A stretch of DNA of 64,000 nucleotides from Oegoconia quadripuncta (GCA_949316235.1 OX438752.1:320001-384000), one strand, 5' to 3'. Shown: positions 51,031 to 62,350, counted from the first letter of the stretch. Notes: generated by a model not told the origin, from the sequence alone. Made by a program: numbers and translations.

Positions 51031-51355
51031 TAAAGAAACATCATCCATATACATAACCAGCTTGTTCACATTCCAAACTATCTGTTGCTTCTGTAATATA
51101 AAGTAAATCAATATAAAGTACTGGTAAATACACAAAACCCAGCCTAAACCAATTGAGTTATTTCGTCTTGTTCAATCGTGGGTGGATTTTGTATAATTTA
51201 ATTTTTTCAAGATCAAAGTATCATTTATTGCATAAATAAGAAAATTATTTAAAACAATTCACTGTACGGATTTTAGATATAAGTGAATTTTATACATATT
51301 TACAAAAACGAAATAAATAAACGCAAATTTAATATAAATTGTTGCTATAAATGAC
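51031..51355. other. No recognised feature
   Basis: AT-rich; LINE-tail-like phrase 'tcatttattgcataaataag' only. Confidence 0.35.
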
Positions 51356-51598
51356 GAATTGGTTGGTGGTAGGGCATATTAAAATGTCCGCCTGGCTAGC
51401 TACCACCATCTTATCTAAATCTTCCGCCAAGCAGCAATGTTAATAGCATTGTTGTGTTCCGGTTGTCAGAGATAAGATAGCCAGTCCCCCAAATGTGTTG
51501 GGGATTCCGGGTTAGTACGCTACCACCTTCGACCTCATCTTCACTTAACATCAGGTGTGATTGAGGTCAAGTACGAACCCGTCATGCATAAAAAAAAA
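51356..51598 (+). mobile_element. SINE B, 5'-truncated
   Basis: Starts within the body at 'attggttggtggtagggcat', ends with an A tail at 51590-51598. Confidence 0.85.
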
Positions 51599-51609
51599 TG
51601 GATTTATTT

Positions 51610-51841
51610 GACAACCTGCAGGTGTAGTGGTTAGTAACTCCGACCACTATACCAAACGGTTGCGGGTTCGAATCCCGCTAGGGGCATATGTTTGTGTGAT
51701 GAATACGGACATGTGTACCCGAGTTATGGATGTTTTCATTTATAATAAGTTTTTATTTACAAAAAAACAAATGTATTTATGTAGTATATTAACAATCTGG
51801 TATCCACAATACAAGCCTATAGTTGCTTACTGTGGAACTTA
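51610..51841 (+). mobile_element. SINE A, 3' end missing
   Basis: 'acaacctgcaggtgtagtggttagtaactcc', B box GGTTCGAATCC near 51666, body to 'gcttactgtggaactt'. Confidence 0.82.
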
Positions 51842-51863
51842 TATTTATATTTATAATTTTTTT

Positions 51864-51920
51864 ACAGTGACATCCCTACAGCACTTGCAGGTGCTGCGCC
51901 GGCGTCGATAGCGATCTTTT
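51864..51920 (-). mobile_element. Family P LINE end
   Basis: Reverse of 41440-41498: 'agtgacatccctacagcacttgcaggtgctgcgccggcgtcgata'. Confidence 0.55.
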
Positions 51921-51939
51921 AACAAATTAAGCAGCTAAC

Positions 51940-52238
51940 TTAGGCCCGTATTAATAAACCATTCTCAAGCTAACTTGAGACCTAAAACGCACGTGAATAC
52001 TCAAGCAGTACTCACTTGAGAGGTGCGCCGAGTTTCACGTATTAATAAACGAAACTCAAGACTATCATTCATTCGCCGCTAAGGCGAATACTTTAGAAGT
52101 GATCCCGGCTGAGTAGACCTCAAGATTGGTTTATAAATTAGCACGGAGCTTGAGATTGAGCTTCAACTTCTTAAGACGCATCTCGGGTGATACAGCCTCA
52201 AGACTTGTGTTGAGATTGGTTTATTAATACGTGCCTTA
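51940..52238. mobile_element. Harbinger-like MITE, complete
   Basis: TTA duplications at 51940-51942 and 52236-52238. TIRs GGCCCGTATTAATAAACC and (reversed) GGCACGTATTAATAAACC. 293 bp, no coding capacity. Reference copy for the family. Confidence 0.82.
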
Positions 52239-53155
52239 GAAAAACATGATTACAGTAAAGCTCCTGTTTGTTACAGGATAAACGTTAAAGCCATGTCTGG
52301 ATTAGTTTTAAGTGGACTTTCCTTCGTAAATATGGTTTGAGGTCGAACGCGTGTTTGTCGTCGGTCCCGCTAGCACCAAATGAATGAAAGGCCATGGGAC
52401 ATTTCTGTATGATGCCTGACACCTACCGTCCGCCATTTTGTAATTTCTGTTATTCTCAAACGCTAATCAAAATCAAGCCATTATGCGCGCTGGTTAATAT
52501 GCACATAAACTTTTATGGGCTGTATAATTTGTATTAATCTAAAGGTAACTTTTACAATAACACAATTGCTGTTAATGTACAGGAATATTTTCAGTGACTA
52601 TACTTCACCGAACGGTGTTCTCCTCACGCTGTACGAGTAAGAAGTAATTTTTATTAAGACGGAAAATACGTCATTTGCTAAGGTTGTTTGGACAACTTAT
52701 TATGTTCGAATACATACAGCGTTGGGATTGAACAGCCATAAGAAAGTAATTAAAGTCGCCTTGAGATTCCGTTCGGGACACATCCCTTTAAATACATTTT
52801 GGCTGAGACGAGATCTCAATCTCAAGATCGATTTATTAATACGGGCTAATATCGATTTATTCATCAAAAAGGTGGCTCAATGTCCGAAAAAAATTTTTTT
52901 CAAAGATAAATATATAAAAGAAAGTAAACAACTTACGTCAATTGTGTATGAATCAGTAATGAAGACATAAAATTGTATGCATTCAGAATAACAAGCATCG
53001 CGATGAATTATCCACAGAGCGAAAGTTTCCAAGAACTCGAAACGACGCGCGTGTTTTTCGAGGTCACGTAATACATACTGTGATCAGGTGTTCTGTGTTA
53101 TTTGCCGATATTTTTTATAAGCAATCTCATGTGTTATAGGTACTGTCGAATCCTT
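52239..53155. other. Unassigned, with an unidentified frame and a MITE end
   Basis: 52722-52970 (+) reads KKVIKVALRFRSGHIPLNTF, then is broken by a Harbinger MITE end (52806-52850, 'atctcaatctcaagatcgatttattaatacgggctaa'), then continues IDLFIKKVAQCPKKIFFKDK. It may be an old transposon or host fragment. Nothing else is supported. Confidence 0.35.
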
Positions 53156-53159
53156 TCCT

Positions 53160-53870
53160 ATCCAGGAGTTGGAAGAAGGAACAGTTTCGGAGAGATAACG
53201 TCTCCCTGTCTCACCACCTGCAAAGTACCTCATGCTTAAAGACGAAAGTCAATCAATGTATGTTACCAGTGATGACTGTTTAAACATGGTCTCACACAAT
53301 GGACCTCATAGGAAAGCTCAAAGTCACGCAACGAGCTATGGAAAGGGCGATGCTCGGTGTTTCGCTACGTGATTGAATCAGGAATGAAGAGATCCTTAGG
53401 TGAACGGAAGCCACTGACATAGCCCAGCGGATTAGCAAGTGGCAGTGGCAGTTTAACCGCCTCCGTGGCTCAATGTAAACAACATTTGCGGGTTCGATCC
53501 CCAGCGGGGTACATGTTTAAGTACTCGGTGTGGTTGGTGGTAGGTCATTTTAAATGTCCGCCTAGCTAGCTACCACCATCTTATCTAAATCTGCCGCCAA
53601 GCAATGTTAATAGCATTGTTGTGTTCCAGTTGACAGAGATAACATTGCCAGTCCCCCAAATGTGTTGGGGTTTCCGCGTCAGTACGCTTCCACCTTCGGC
53701 CTCATCTTCATTTAACATCAGGTGTGATTGAGGTCAAGTGATAACCAGTTGTGCAAAAAGATGTGCGCATTAAAGTTCTCAACTGGAGACCATGCACATG
53801 CAAGCGCAGCGTAGGACAGACAACCTGAAACTATCTTCAGTAGTGTACGTCCTGTGGCTGGTATGATGAT
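53160..53870 (+). pseudogene. LINE-delta RT remnant interrupted by SINE B
   Basis: 'tatgttaccagtgatgact...gacctcataggaaagctcaaagtcacgcaacgagctatggaaagggcgatgctcggtg' encodes LPVMT, RKLKVTQRAMERAMLGVSLR with shifts. After the SINE it resumes 'gttctcaactggagaccatg' and ends in the 'ggtatgatgatgat' terminus. Confidence 0.65.
53456..53758 (+). mobile_element. SINE B inserted in LINE-delta
   Basis: Head CCGCCTCCGTGGCTCAATG, a 20-bp deletion just before the B box, and body and 3' end to 'ccagttgtgcaaaaag'. Confidence 0.85.
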
Positions 53871-53924
53871 GATTATTATCACTTTATGATATCGTCATCA
53901 GCCCATAAACATCACTCTTTTTTT

Positions 53925-54090
53925 TAAGTAGATTTTGGGTTACAATGTGTATATTGCATAATTAGATGGAATATCGGCGAGCGGTTTATGTCCATTTTGC
54001 TTATCATCCTAATAGTCAGAAATGAATAGCCTCTTGTGAACATTGTCTGCTTTAGAGTTTTGAATTGTCAACTGTAACCTTATTATAATA
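53925..54090 (-). mobile_element. LINE-alpha C-terminal remnant
   Basis: 'gtttatgtccattttgcttatcatcctaatagtcagaaat' matches other alpha copies. Degenerate. 53888-53920 is a reversed SINE G end. Confidence 0.6.
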
Positions 54091-54099
54091 GCGTTATAT

Positions 54100-54395
54100 T
54101 TATTTATTTCAACGTAAGATACATGATATCATTTGTTGAATGATAGATAGATAGATAAAGCCTTTATTTGTTTCCACAGTCACACACATACATTTAGCTT
54201 ATACATATTGATACACAGATAAGGTAACACATCAACAACAATAACATAATATTGTAACACTAACGCATGTGAATGTCAATTTAAATGGAACATCTACTGG
54301 AAATAAAAAAAGTTTATTGCTTTTATCTGTCAGTCGGTATGTCGAAGCTACTACCGCTTCGGAAAGGGAAATCATCCTGTTTTTTGCCCCCTTAA
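54100..54395 (+). mobile_element. LINE tail (family M) with a second tail inserted
   Basis: 'tatttatttcaacgtaagatacatgatatcatttgttgaatg' and 'gctactaccgcttcggaaagggaaatcatcctg' are the reverse of 43540-43710. 'gatagatagataaagcctttatttg' to about 54260 is a reversed LINE tail inserted between. Confidence 0.55.
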
Positions 54396-54689
54396 ATGAC
54401 TTATTAGTGACTATGTGTAAAGGAGGTTATCGATTCGGTTTTTGGTATAGTGATTCTTTTTGTAAATGAAAGGGACAAATTGGCCCCATTGCAATTTCAG
54501 TACAATCGGTTCAGTAGTTTCTTTGTAATTATTGTAAACAGCAAAATAGCATTACTTATTTGGAGGATTGTGTATTTTTTGCTCGGGGAAACTACGAGTA
54601 GATGCAGTTTGGGTTTGTATGGAAAAAGTGTAGAGAAGGTCGGTGTGATTGATTACCAATAAATATGACAAATCAAAGATCAGGTCGAG

Positions 54690-54920
54690 CTGGTATTCTA
54701 CAAATTGATCAAGGAGATTCGCAAACACGCTAAAATACTAAAAGTTGAAAACACATTGCCTCCGTCTGTGTTTCCAATCGCATATAACCCGCAGCTCTTT
54801 AAAGTCAGGTTAAATAGGCATCTTCTGGGAAAGCTCGTTCCATCGTAGACCTTATCTCGACATTAGTCCAGATTAAGGTCAAGAGCGATCCCATTCCAAT
54901 TAAAAAAAAAAAAAAATTAA
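54690..54920 (+). pseudogene. LINE-beta-like RT C-terminus
   Basis: LPPSVFPIAYNPQLFKVRLN and RHLLGKLVPS, stop, then a 3' UTR and A tail. A diverged subfamily of LINE-beta. Confidence 0.65.
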
Positions 54921-55109
54921 CAAAAATAAACTTTGTAGCGGCTGATTTAGTGAAGTCGCTTTATTTTTTGTTATTAAGTTTATATATCTTGTATTTATAT
55001 TAGGCATGTCTGCCACTATTTTTTAAACGATCCTAGTTTTTTATTTATATACATATATCAAGTACTGTATTACTGTAGGTATAAAAAATGTTTATGAGGA
55101 ATCATGTGC
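54921..55109. other. No recognised feature
   Basis: AT-rich spacer. Confidence 0.3.
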
Positions 55110-55320
55110 AATGGGGCTCGCTCTGAGGGCGGAGTGTGAGTTTTGTTTCGACCTAACTTTACCACCGCGTTCACGTTTACCTGACGATTTGTATAGAGAA
55201 ATGTGCAGCGCCTCTAGCGGATAGTTTGCAAAACGATTTTTTTCATAGGGACTTTTTTCGTAAACGCGAACGCGATGGTAAAGTTAAAAACGAGACCAAA
55301 CTGATACTTCGCACACTGAG
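55110..55320. mobile_element. Palindromic MITE-like element
   Basis: 'aactttaccaccgcgttcacgtttacc' (55159-55185) pairs with 'cgtaaacgcgaacgcgatggtaaagtt' (55259-55285), and outer parts (GAGTGTGAGTTTTGTTTCG) pair more weakly with the right end. A GCGCCTCTAGCGG block lies in the centre. No transposase and no certain target duplication. Confidence 0.55.
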
Positions 55321-55753
55321 CAGCATAATAATAAGCTACCCGCCTAGGTATTCTGTGCAATAGCCAATTTAATCATCTGCCTACGAATTATTATGTACTT
55401 ATTTAAATGTAAACAGTGTGTAAATTATAATTTACAATAACCTGTGGTTTATAACTTATGCGCGTTAGCGAATGCGGTTGTGAGAGAACGCTTCGCTTGG
55501 CATGCGCAGGCGCACCGCGCTGCCAATGACACAGTACTCATAGCAAGCAATAAAACAATGTTATTTCTGTTAACTAGTTTGTTAACCGATCTCAATCACA
55601 GTGAAAACAATAATATATCGAGTACATTGCATACTTAACGTAATTGTAGTCTTGGACACAATCTTAAGTTCGCCTTTATTAACCGACTACATTGAAGCCA
55701 AAAGGAGGGTAATGTGTGTATTATCTGTAGAATTTGGACAAATAAGGAAGGTG
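55321..55753. other. No recognised gene
   Basis: The plus frame at 55444-55638 includes a CpG-rich stretch ('cttggcatgcgcaggcgcaccgcgctgcc') but no motif. Confidence 0.35.
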
Positions 55754-55937
55754 TTTTTTTTTATGCACGACGGGTTCGTACTTGCTCTCAATCACACCTG
55801 ATGTTAAGTGAAGATGAGGTCGAAGGTGGAAGCGTACTGGAAACCCCAACACATTTGGAGGACTGGCTATCTTATCTCTGGCAACCGGAACACAACAATG
55901 CTATTAACATTACTGCTTGGCGGCAGATTTAGATAAG
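55754..55937 (-). mobile_element. SINE B, 3' half
   Basis: Poly-T and 'atgcacgacgggttcgta' to 'cttggcggcagatttagataag'. Confidence 0.82.
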
Positions 55938-55954
55938 TGTCATATAAATCATAT

Positions 55955-56295
55955 AAGACGGGCGCTAGCAGCCATTTTGTCACCCAAGTCACCCAAGGGG
56001 CAATGGAGAGAGCTATGCTCAGAGTCTCCCTGCGGGATCGAATCAGAAATGAGGAGATCCGCAGGAGGACCAAGGTGACCGATATAGCCTGAAGAGACCG
56101 ACGGCCGTTGGAGCTGAAAGGTTCTCGAGTGGCGACCACGCACCCGGAGACGCAGCGTGGGCACACTCCCCACGACCAGACCAACGATTTAGTAAAGATC
56201 GCGGGAAACGGCTGGATGCGGGTAGCGCAGGACCAATTGCTGTAGGAGATCGGGAGGCCTTTGTCCAGCAGCGGACTTTTATGATGATGATGGAT
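55955..56295 (+). pseudogene. LINE-delta RT C-terminal remnant and terminus
   Basis: AMERAMLRVSLRDRIRNEEI, RRRTKVTDIA, stop, then LEWRPRTRRRSVG-like and 'gatcgggaggcctttgtccagcagcgg' with the ATGATGATGG end. An internal deletion removes the KWQWAGHI segment. Confidence 0.75.
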
Positions 56296-56369
56296 TTTAT
56301 TCGAGTATGAGCCTAACTGATTCACTGTTCGACCTAAGATGTACGGCACTCTGACTATTCCTAGTTTTT

Positions 56370-56700
56370 TTTTATGATTGTCCAGTCGCGTTTGACAACA
56401 ATCTCACCTGATGGAAAGTGACGATGCGGTCGAAGATGAAGCACGCGATCCCAGTAAATGCCTATTCACTCTGCTCTTGAAGATCCCAAGGTTGTACAAG
56501 GACTGACGCCGGAAGGGAGTTCCATGCCTTGGCTGTTCGGATGATGAATGAAGAATCGAACTTCTTAGTGCGAATGTTCGGTATATTAACTATATACGGG
56601 TGGAATCCCTCCCCACGCCTAGTGGTCCGAAGATGGAAGGGTGACGGTGGAATAAGATTATGTAATTCCAACGCACACTCCCCGAAATGCTATATCCTAT
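56370..56700 (-). pseudogene. LINE-beta RT C-terminus
   Basis: ELHNLIPPSPFHLRTTRRGE, VNIPNIRTKKFDSSFIIRTA, KAWNSLPASV, then a small deletion and FKSRVNRHLL. The 3' end 'aatctcacctgatggaaag' is shared with 40735 and 44580. Confidence 0.78.
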
Positions 56701-57274
56701 TGCGCAGTCTGCGAATAAGAAAAGAAATAAAGTTATTTAAACCCATCTCATGTCACAAACAATCAGGTACAAATATTACACAGGCGAGACACATGCAAAA
56801 AGTAAACATTGTGTTTGTCATCTAATTGTCGGTGTCGCAAGGTGGAGTCAAAAAGGTCTCCAACTCAGCATGGGTAGTAGCCGCTCACCACAACGCCGCT
56901 TTTCAGTGGAGCCTCCAAATGAATCGTGCGGCTGGTCTCCGAGTGAACTTCCTGTCTAATTTTTAATAGTGAATGTAGGTTTATACCAAATTAAAGTGAT
57001 TATTATTGATCCGATAAAAATAAGAATAGTTTATTATGAACGCCACAACACAAAGAAGTAGTACATTATAGCTAAAATAGAAATACAATTATGAAGAAGA
57101 TCCCGACAATGCTGTCACGTGTTGCGGCGTGCACAAATGGGTTAGCACTCAGCTCATGCTGCGACGAATCACAGCGCTGGTTTTCAGTGCCCCCAAATGG
57201 CCAGTGACGCACGGACTCCGCATCCAGTAGCAGTGTAGTCTTCTTCATCATCACAGGACTTCCAACGCTGAACA
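56701..57274. other. Repeat debris, family J-like
   Basis: 56830-56930 resembles 45560-45655 in reverse, and 57150-57200 ('cgaatcacagcgctggttttcagtg') resembles 3200-3230. No gene. Confidence 0.35.
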
Positions 57275-57415
57275 TAGACCTCCCACATTTCTAGCTAAAG
57301 CGACCCGTTAGAGGTCTGCATCCAGCGACTTGCCGCGACCTTATCATCGTTCATCCATGTGCTGGTGGTTCCCACTCTAGAAGTTGTCTTACTGGTTGTC
57401 TTTCTTATGTAATGA
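57275..57415 (-). mobile_element. LINE-delta terminal fragment
   Basis: 'gttagaggtctgcatccagcgacttgccgcgacc' and 'ccatgtgctggtggttccc' match the reversed SRW...DR region also seen at 18195-18255. Confidence 0.5.
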
Positions 57416-57748
57416 GATAATGAAACCCCCTTTTTAATATTGGCCGTGCACACATCCTCGTTAATATTCAGCACGATCCGTTCGACCGTTGCATAACTTA
57501 TGTGAGACTACTGCGTGCATGTTATGCCAAGCTTCTACCTGAGTTCCAATTTTTTTTTTTTAGGTTTCTTTCTTGTCACTGTTATTAGATGTAGCTTTGG
57601 TTAGGCAATTAATGAGACTTTGACATTTGATTATTTCGATGTTATGAAACAGAAGAAGGCATGGTTCTATGAGCTCAGTTTCTTTCGCCTGTCTGAAAGA
57701 ACGACCTATTCCAATAAAAAATCAATGCTGCCAATTTAAAAATGCCAT
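57416..57748. other. No recognised feature
   Basis: Nothing supported. Confidence 0.35.
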
Positions 57749-58125
57749 GCTTTTTGGCGGGATCTCGGCGAGTGAAGATGGAATTTTCTTTATAATTCTT
57801 ATAATTTGTGCATTCTGACTTTTGAAGCTTAATAATGGCAGAATATTGTGCTGCAAAAGTTAGTGATGGTGTACAAGTGAACTGAAGTGTACATTAAAGT
57901 GCGTAACGGAACTTTCGGGTTCCCACAAGTTCTTTTGTAAAACTGCCTCTTTACAGAAGAATGACTTGACCGTGACTAGACTCTGTATGCGCCAAGTATA
58001 CTATGAATTACTTGTTTTGACTGAGACTGACTAATAAATTGAAAAAATAAGAGAAATACGACATGGCTGTATGGACTTAGATCCCTTTGCCTTCTCCGAA
58101 AGCTGTGAATAAACGAAAAAAAAAA
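57749..58125 (+). mobile_element. Family O retroposon, second copy
   Basis: Starts GCTTTTTGGCGGGATCTCG exactly as at 6586, with MAEYCAAKVSDGVQVN at the same ATG, and ends in an A run (58116-58125). Internal small deletions. No clear target duplication remains. Confidence 0.7.
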
Positions 58126-58869
58126 TTGCTGTGTTGTGTTAGGTTATATAACTTTTGGCTAAGTTCTAACACAATATTTCAAATAAATACATAGCTTGTT
58201 AATAAGATTACGCCGTGACGAATTTATACACTTTTTCGCAATGTAAAATTAGTCACCGTGTTACTGTATCCACTGCCCACATATCCTTTCGCGGAAACAT
58301 GTGTATTGATATACTATATACGGAGGCATTGTTCAAAAACATTGACATCATTGTTTGGAAGTATATTTGTTACATGAATACATGCTAATGACAGACAATA
58401 AATCTTTTTATTACAACATTCGTCTGGACAGATGTCTCGGCCGATGCGAGACAAAAACTTGAATAGGTTTTATATGCAAAAACTTCAAGCTGTGATACGA
58501 GTATGCTTTAGAAGGATTTATGATAATAACAAACAGAACACAGTCTTTGTGTAAAAACATGAAGATTAGTACAAACAAATTATGGACAATGACATAAATT
58601 TTAGTCAGTTATCATAAATGCTTGACATACTAAAATTACGTTGAAATAAAGCGAGGTGAGCACAGATTAAAAACAGAATGTGTGAAATGGCGGCTCGTCA
58701 CGGTAATTATCTTTGCCCGTGTTCTCCTTAAAGTGTAGGAGAAAATCTATATAACCTTCTCATGACGTCTTGTTTTGGATCGGAATTTTGGGGCGTTATG
58801 AGAATGGACGAAAGGCGATTGAATGCAGCAAATTGTCTCGAATAACTAATCCACCTACTTTCCTCACGA
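58126..58869. other. No recognised feature
   Basis: AT-rich, apparently non-repetitive within the window, no frame supported. Confidence 0.45.
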
Positions 58870-59224
58870 AACCGCCTCCGTGGCTCAATGTAAACAACGT
58901 TGGGTTTACGATTCAGAGGTCGCGGGTTAGATCCCCACCGGGGTACATGTTTAAGTGCTGGGTTTGGTTGGTAGTTTCGTTTACTTTTTTTTATGCACGA
59001 CGGATTCGTAGATATTTGACCTCAATCACACCTGATGTTAAGTGAAGATGAGGTCGAAGGTGGAAGCGTACTGACCCGGAAACCCCAACACATTAGGAGG
59101 ACTGGCTATCTTATCTCTGACAACCGGAACACAACAATGCTATTAACATTGCTGCTTGCCGGCAGATTTAGATAAGATGGTGGTAGCTAGCCTGGCGGAC
59201 ATTTTAAAATGCCCTACCACCAAC
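58870..59224. mobile_element. Two SINE B pieces in opposite orientation
   Basis: 58870-58976 is a plus head (positions 1-~110 of the element); 58986-59224 is a minus copy covering the remaining ~240 bp. Together they make one element's length with the 3' part inverted. Confidence 0.8.
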
Positions 59225-59499
59225 CGAAACTACTACTACTTACTACTTATTAAAATCCAGAAGATCTTTGTAATTGTTTGACCATCACACGTTCGAACAT
59301 TCTGGATAACTTTGCAAGAAAACACATGTTAATTGGGCCATCCTATGATGTGCTCTTTGAGGCTCAACTTTCCTGCGTCAGAGGTTAATATCTCTCAAAT
59401 TGTAAACAGAGCTTGAACTTGAGTTTTCAGCTCAAATTGATGCTCGTTAAACTTCGAAAGCAAAACGATGTTGACTTTATCTAAGTACTTAATCAGATG
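59225..59499. other. No recognised feature
   Basis: Nothing supported. Confidence 0.35.
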
Positions 59500-59780
59500 T
59501 CGCTCTGCCTCCGTCACAGTTCACGTCTGTGTAAATACATGCTACATATGTTTAAATGCTTGTTTCGGTTGTCACGCTTTCTTTGAATAAGAGACTAACT
59601 TTTTAGTATGCAGGTAGTTAGCAGCAATGCTAATAGCATTGTTGTGTTCCGGTTGTCAGAGATGAGATAGCCAGTCCCCTAAATAAGATGGGGTTTCCGG
59701 GTCAGTAAACTTCCACCTCATCTTCATTCAACATCAGGTTGATTAAAGTCAAGTGCTAACCCGTTGCGCATAAAAAAAAG
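59500..59780 (+). mobile_element. SINE B, diverged head
   Basis: 'ctgcctccgtcacagttcacg' and 'catgctacatatgtttaaatgcttg' are a decayed head. From 59622 ('gcagcaatgctaatagcattg') it is well preserved to the A tail at 59778. Confidence 0.75.
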
Positions 59781-60391
59781 GTTATATACTAAGCTATTGC
59801 CAATAGGCTTAAAGGAAAACTCAAATCCAATATCGTTACAATGCAAGAAATTTGTTATTGTAAAATGCTGTACGGCGCTCCTTTTACAATTCTAACCACT
59901 ACACCAAACAGGTCGTCAAGACAGGATTACCTTAACTTTCACATGACAGACATGGACGGACAATAACAGACATGGACGGACAATAATAGGGCGATCTTTT
60001 GTATCCCTCGGGTACGAGAACTTATAAATGAATCACCATAACATCCATACCCTTGTGTTTCGCTCCTTAAATACAGAGCATCGTAGCTGAAGTTAATTGG
60101 CCTGCTTGCCTAAACTGTCAGATCAGTGCGCCATTTGCACCTAACTGCGGTGGTTTACTGGAGAACTAATGTTTGGAGAACAAGCCTTCAAATTACAGGT
60201 TAATGTCTATTGTCAACTCAAATATTAGCAGCTGTTGACTTTACCAAAGTTCCGACACAGTTAGCTTAATGTTGGGAACGTTCTATTTACGTGTTAAACA
60301 CACTATGAGAGAAGGAGTTGTGAATAAGAAAATTTTTTAAAAAACGGGCTAAGTGCGTTTTTTACGAGTGGTAGGGTTGTGAAGTCGACAT
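59781..60391. other. Mostly unassigned, one SINE A head
   Basis: 59890-59925 ('ctaaccactacaccaaacaggtcgtcaag') is a minus SINE A head without body. A duplicated 'acagacatggacggacaataa' lies at 59945-59987. Confidence 0.4.
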
Positions 60392-60608
60392 GTACCTCAT
60401 GTTTAAGTACTCGGTTTGGTTGGTGGTAGGGCATTTTAAATGTCCGCCTGGCTAGCTACCACCATCTTATATAAATCTGCCGCCAAACAGCAATGTTAAT
60501 AGCATGTGTTGGGGTTTCGGGTCAGTACGCTTCCACCTTCGACCTCATCTTCACTTAACATCAGGTGTGATTGAGGTCAAGTACGAACCCGTCGTGCATA
60601 AAAAATAA
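60392..60608 (+). mobile_element. SINE B, head missing
   Basis: From 'tacctcatgtttaagtactcggtttgg' to A-rich tail; the segment between 'aatagca' and 'tgtgttgggg' is deleted. Confidence 0.82.
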
Positions 60609-60624
60609 AGATTTAAGCCATTTT

Positions 60625-60790
60625 TAACCCTCGGTGAAAAACGACGGATGTTATGTGTTTGACGACCTTGTGTGTATATGTGTGAGTCCAATCTTAGTCT
60701 AGGCGTAACTCAGTAACGCGTGATCCGATTAGAGTGCGGTTTTTTATAAACGTTTTATGAATATCGGTTAAGCCGTTTCGAAGCCGGTTA
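60625..60790 (+). mobile_element. Family I retroelement tail
   Basis: 'aaccctcggtgaaaaacgacggatgttatgtgtttgacg', 'taactcagtaacgcgtgatccgatt', 'gtgcggttttttataaac', then 'cggttaagccgtttcg'. Confidence 0.55.
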
Positions 60791-61500
60791 CGGCTGCCCG
60801 CCCACAATCGACAATTACCAACTTTTTGTAGGAGAAAAATGGAACGTACTGATTGCAATATTTCAAAGCTCACGTCCTACAAAAAATCGGTCACATTATC
60901 GGTGTTAAAAGTATTTCCGAAAAAATCGGCCGATTATCGGTCCTAGACAAAGTCGGTCATGGGCAGACACACCTTAGTGTCCCGTGTACCACAGTTTTTT
61001 TGGTGTATTTCAAGGATATCGTAGTCTTTTGAGGGTTTTCAAAATTTCTAATATTTAAGTTTAAATTCGGGGATAGCCACATAGTTGGTTTATCTATCTT
61101 GGTGATAGGTTCATTTGCTTCCACGGGGATTTTCTACATTTATAGTATAAATATGAAGCTTGTGTATTGGCCTACGTCAAGCTTGATATACGATCGAATG
61201 ATGGAGTTAAAAGGCACACGGCAGTTCTCGGCGTCGATGGGTCATAAAGCGGCTCATGGGTCTCAAGGATTCGCTCCGAAGTACGCAATATAAAAGTATA
61301 TGAATAAATCTGAATGTTTGTTGGCACATCGCGACTCGCGTTCAATGTTAACGAGCTCGAGTGAAATTTGAGGACTAAACACAGTGTAGGTAATGTCGCT
61401 TTTAATATACGAGACTATATAATATATGAGACTATAATAATGACGAGATTAGACATTTAATGTTTCCACGTTGAAGGGCAGACGAACCTATGGCCTAGTA
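60791..61500. other. No recognised gene
   Basis: 60870-60960 repeats 'aaaaatcggtc/aaaatcggcc/aaagtcggtc', a weak degenerate tandem. The frame at 61099-61293 has no motif. Confidence 0.35.
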
Positions 61501-61612
61501 GCGACGTATGGCGTGGTTAGTCCTTCGATGGGTGGCCGCTGAGTGGGATGGCGCAGTGGCGACATTATGGCGTGGTTAGTCCTTCGATGGGTGGCCGCTG
61601 AGTGGAATGTGT
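61501..61612. repeat. 59-bp tandem duplication
   Basis: 'atggcgtggttagtccttcgatgggtggccgctgagtgg' starts at 61508 and again at 61567. Confidence 0.9.
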
Positions 61613-61716
61613 TATGTGCTTCGGTAGGCATGTGATCCTGGTACCTGACAATTGAAGGCAGTTGGGTATATAAAGGATTAATTTTTCAAGTGGGCGTGCA
61701 TGGCTATATAGCCTTA

Positions 61717-61748
61717 CCTCATAGATTCGGATATCCGAATCTATGAGG
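61717..61748. repeat. Perfect 32-bp palindrome
   Basis: CCTCATAGATTCGGAT followed directly by its reverse complement, no spacer. Confidence 0.92.
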
Positions 61749-61814
61749 AATGGCGAAATGTACTCTAAGCAGTAACCAGGCAACGAAGTGCTGGAATAAT
61801 ATACCACCTCCATT

Positions 61815-61990
61815 AAGAAAGAAAGAAAGTATTTATTTGGATTTCTGCTATAAGAGTACTTTATACATAAGTTTACAATACAATTAAGGCATATCGGATC
61901 ATTAAGCTTGTTCAAAAAACATCTTAGGGCACATTTAACGGAAAAATAAAAAATTGGAATTCCAAAGCGTTGCAAAGTGGAACTTACTAT
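61815..61990 (-). mobile_element. LINE 3' end
   Basis: 'aagaaagaaagaaagtatttatttgg' is a reversed 3' tail; upstream 'cttgttcaaaaaacatcttagggcac' belongs to the 3' UTR. The 136-residue minus frame across it is not a recognised protein. Confidence 0.5.
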
Positions 61991-62199
61991 GCACTTCTCT
62001 TTTTCCTTTTGTCACATTATTATCATTCATTTAACTTGTTATCATAATTACTACTCAACACTAGCTGTATCAACAACCGACACTTTTCACTCACAATTGA
62101 CCACAACTGTACACGCAGACGGGAACATGCGCGTACTTTTATGCACTCGTATTTGTAGGGGTTGTAACTGAAAACCAGTGTTTCGCTCTTTGAGTGATG
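61991..62199. other. No recognised feature
   Basis: Opposed frames at 61977-62205 without motifs. Confidence 0.3.
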
Positions 62200-62350
62200 T
62201 GCCACACTGAGTTATGACCCATTTGTGCTACTGCGGCACACACTCGCTCTTTGTATTTTCTAATTTTCTATTCTTTACTTTTATTTGTATGTATATTTCT
62301 TTGTAATTTAAAAATTGTGTAGTTGTGTGAACGCAGTGGCGTAAATAAAT
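62200..62350 (+). mobile_element. LINE 3' end
   Basis: Ends 'gtgtgaacgcagtggcgtaaataaatgctttatctatctatc', a GATA-type LINE tail. Confidence 0.5.

Noticed and set aside
61565..61975. 136-codon minus frame
   Set aside because: Spans a LINE 3' tail, a perfect palindrome and part of a tandem duplication; no domain is recognisable.
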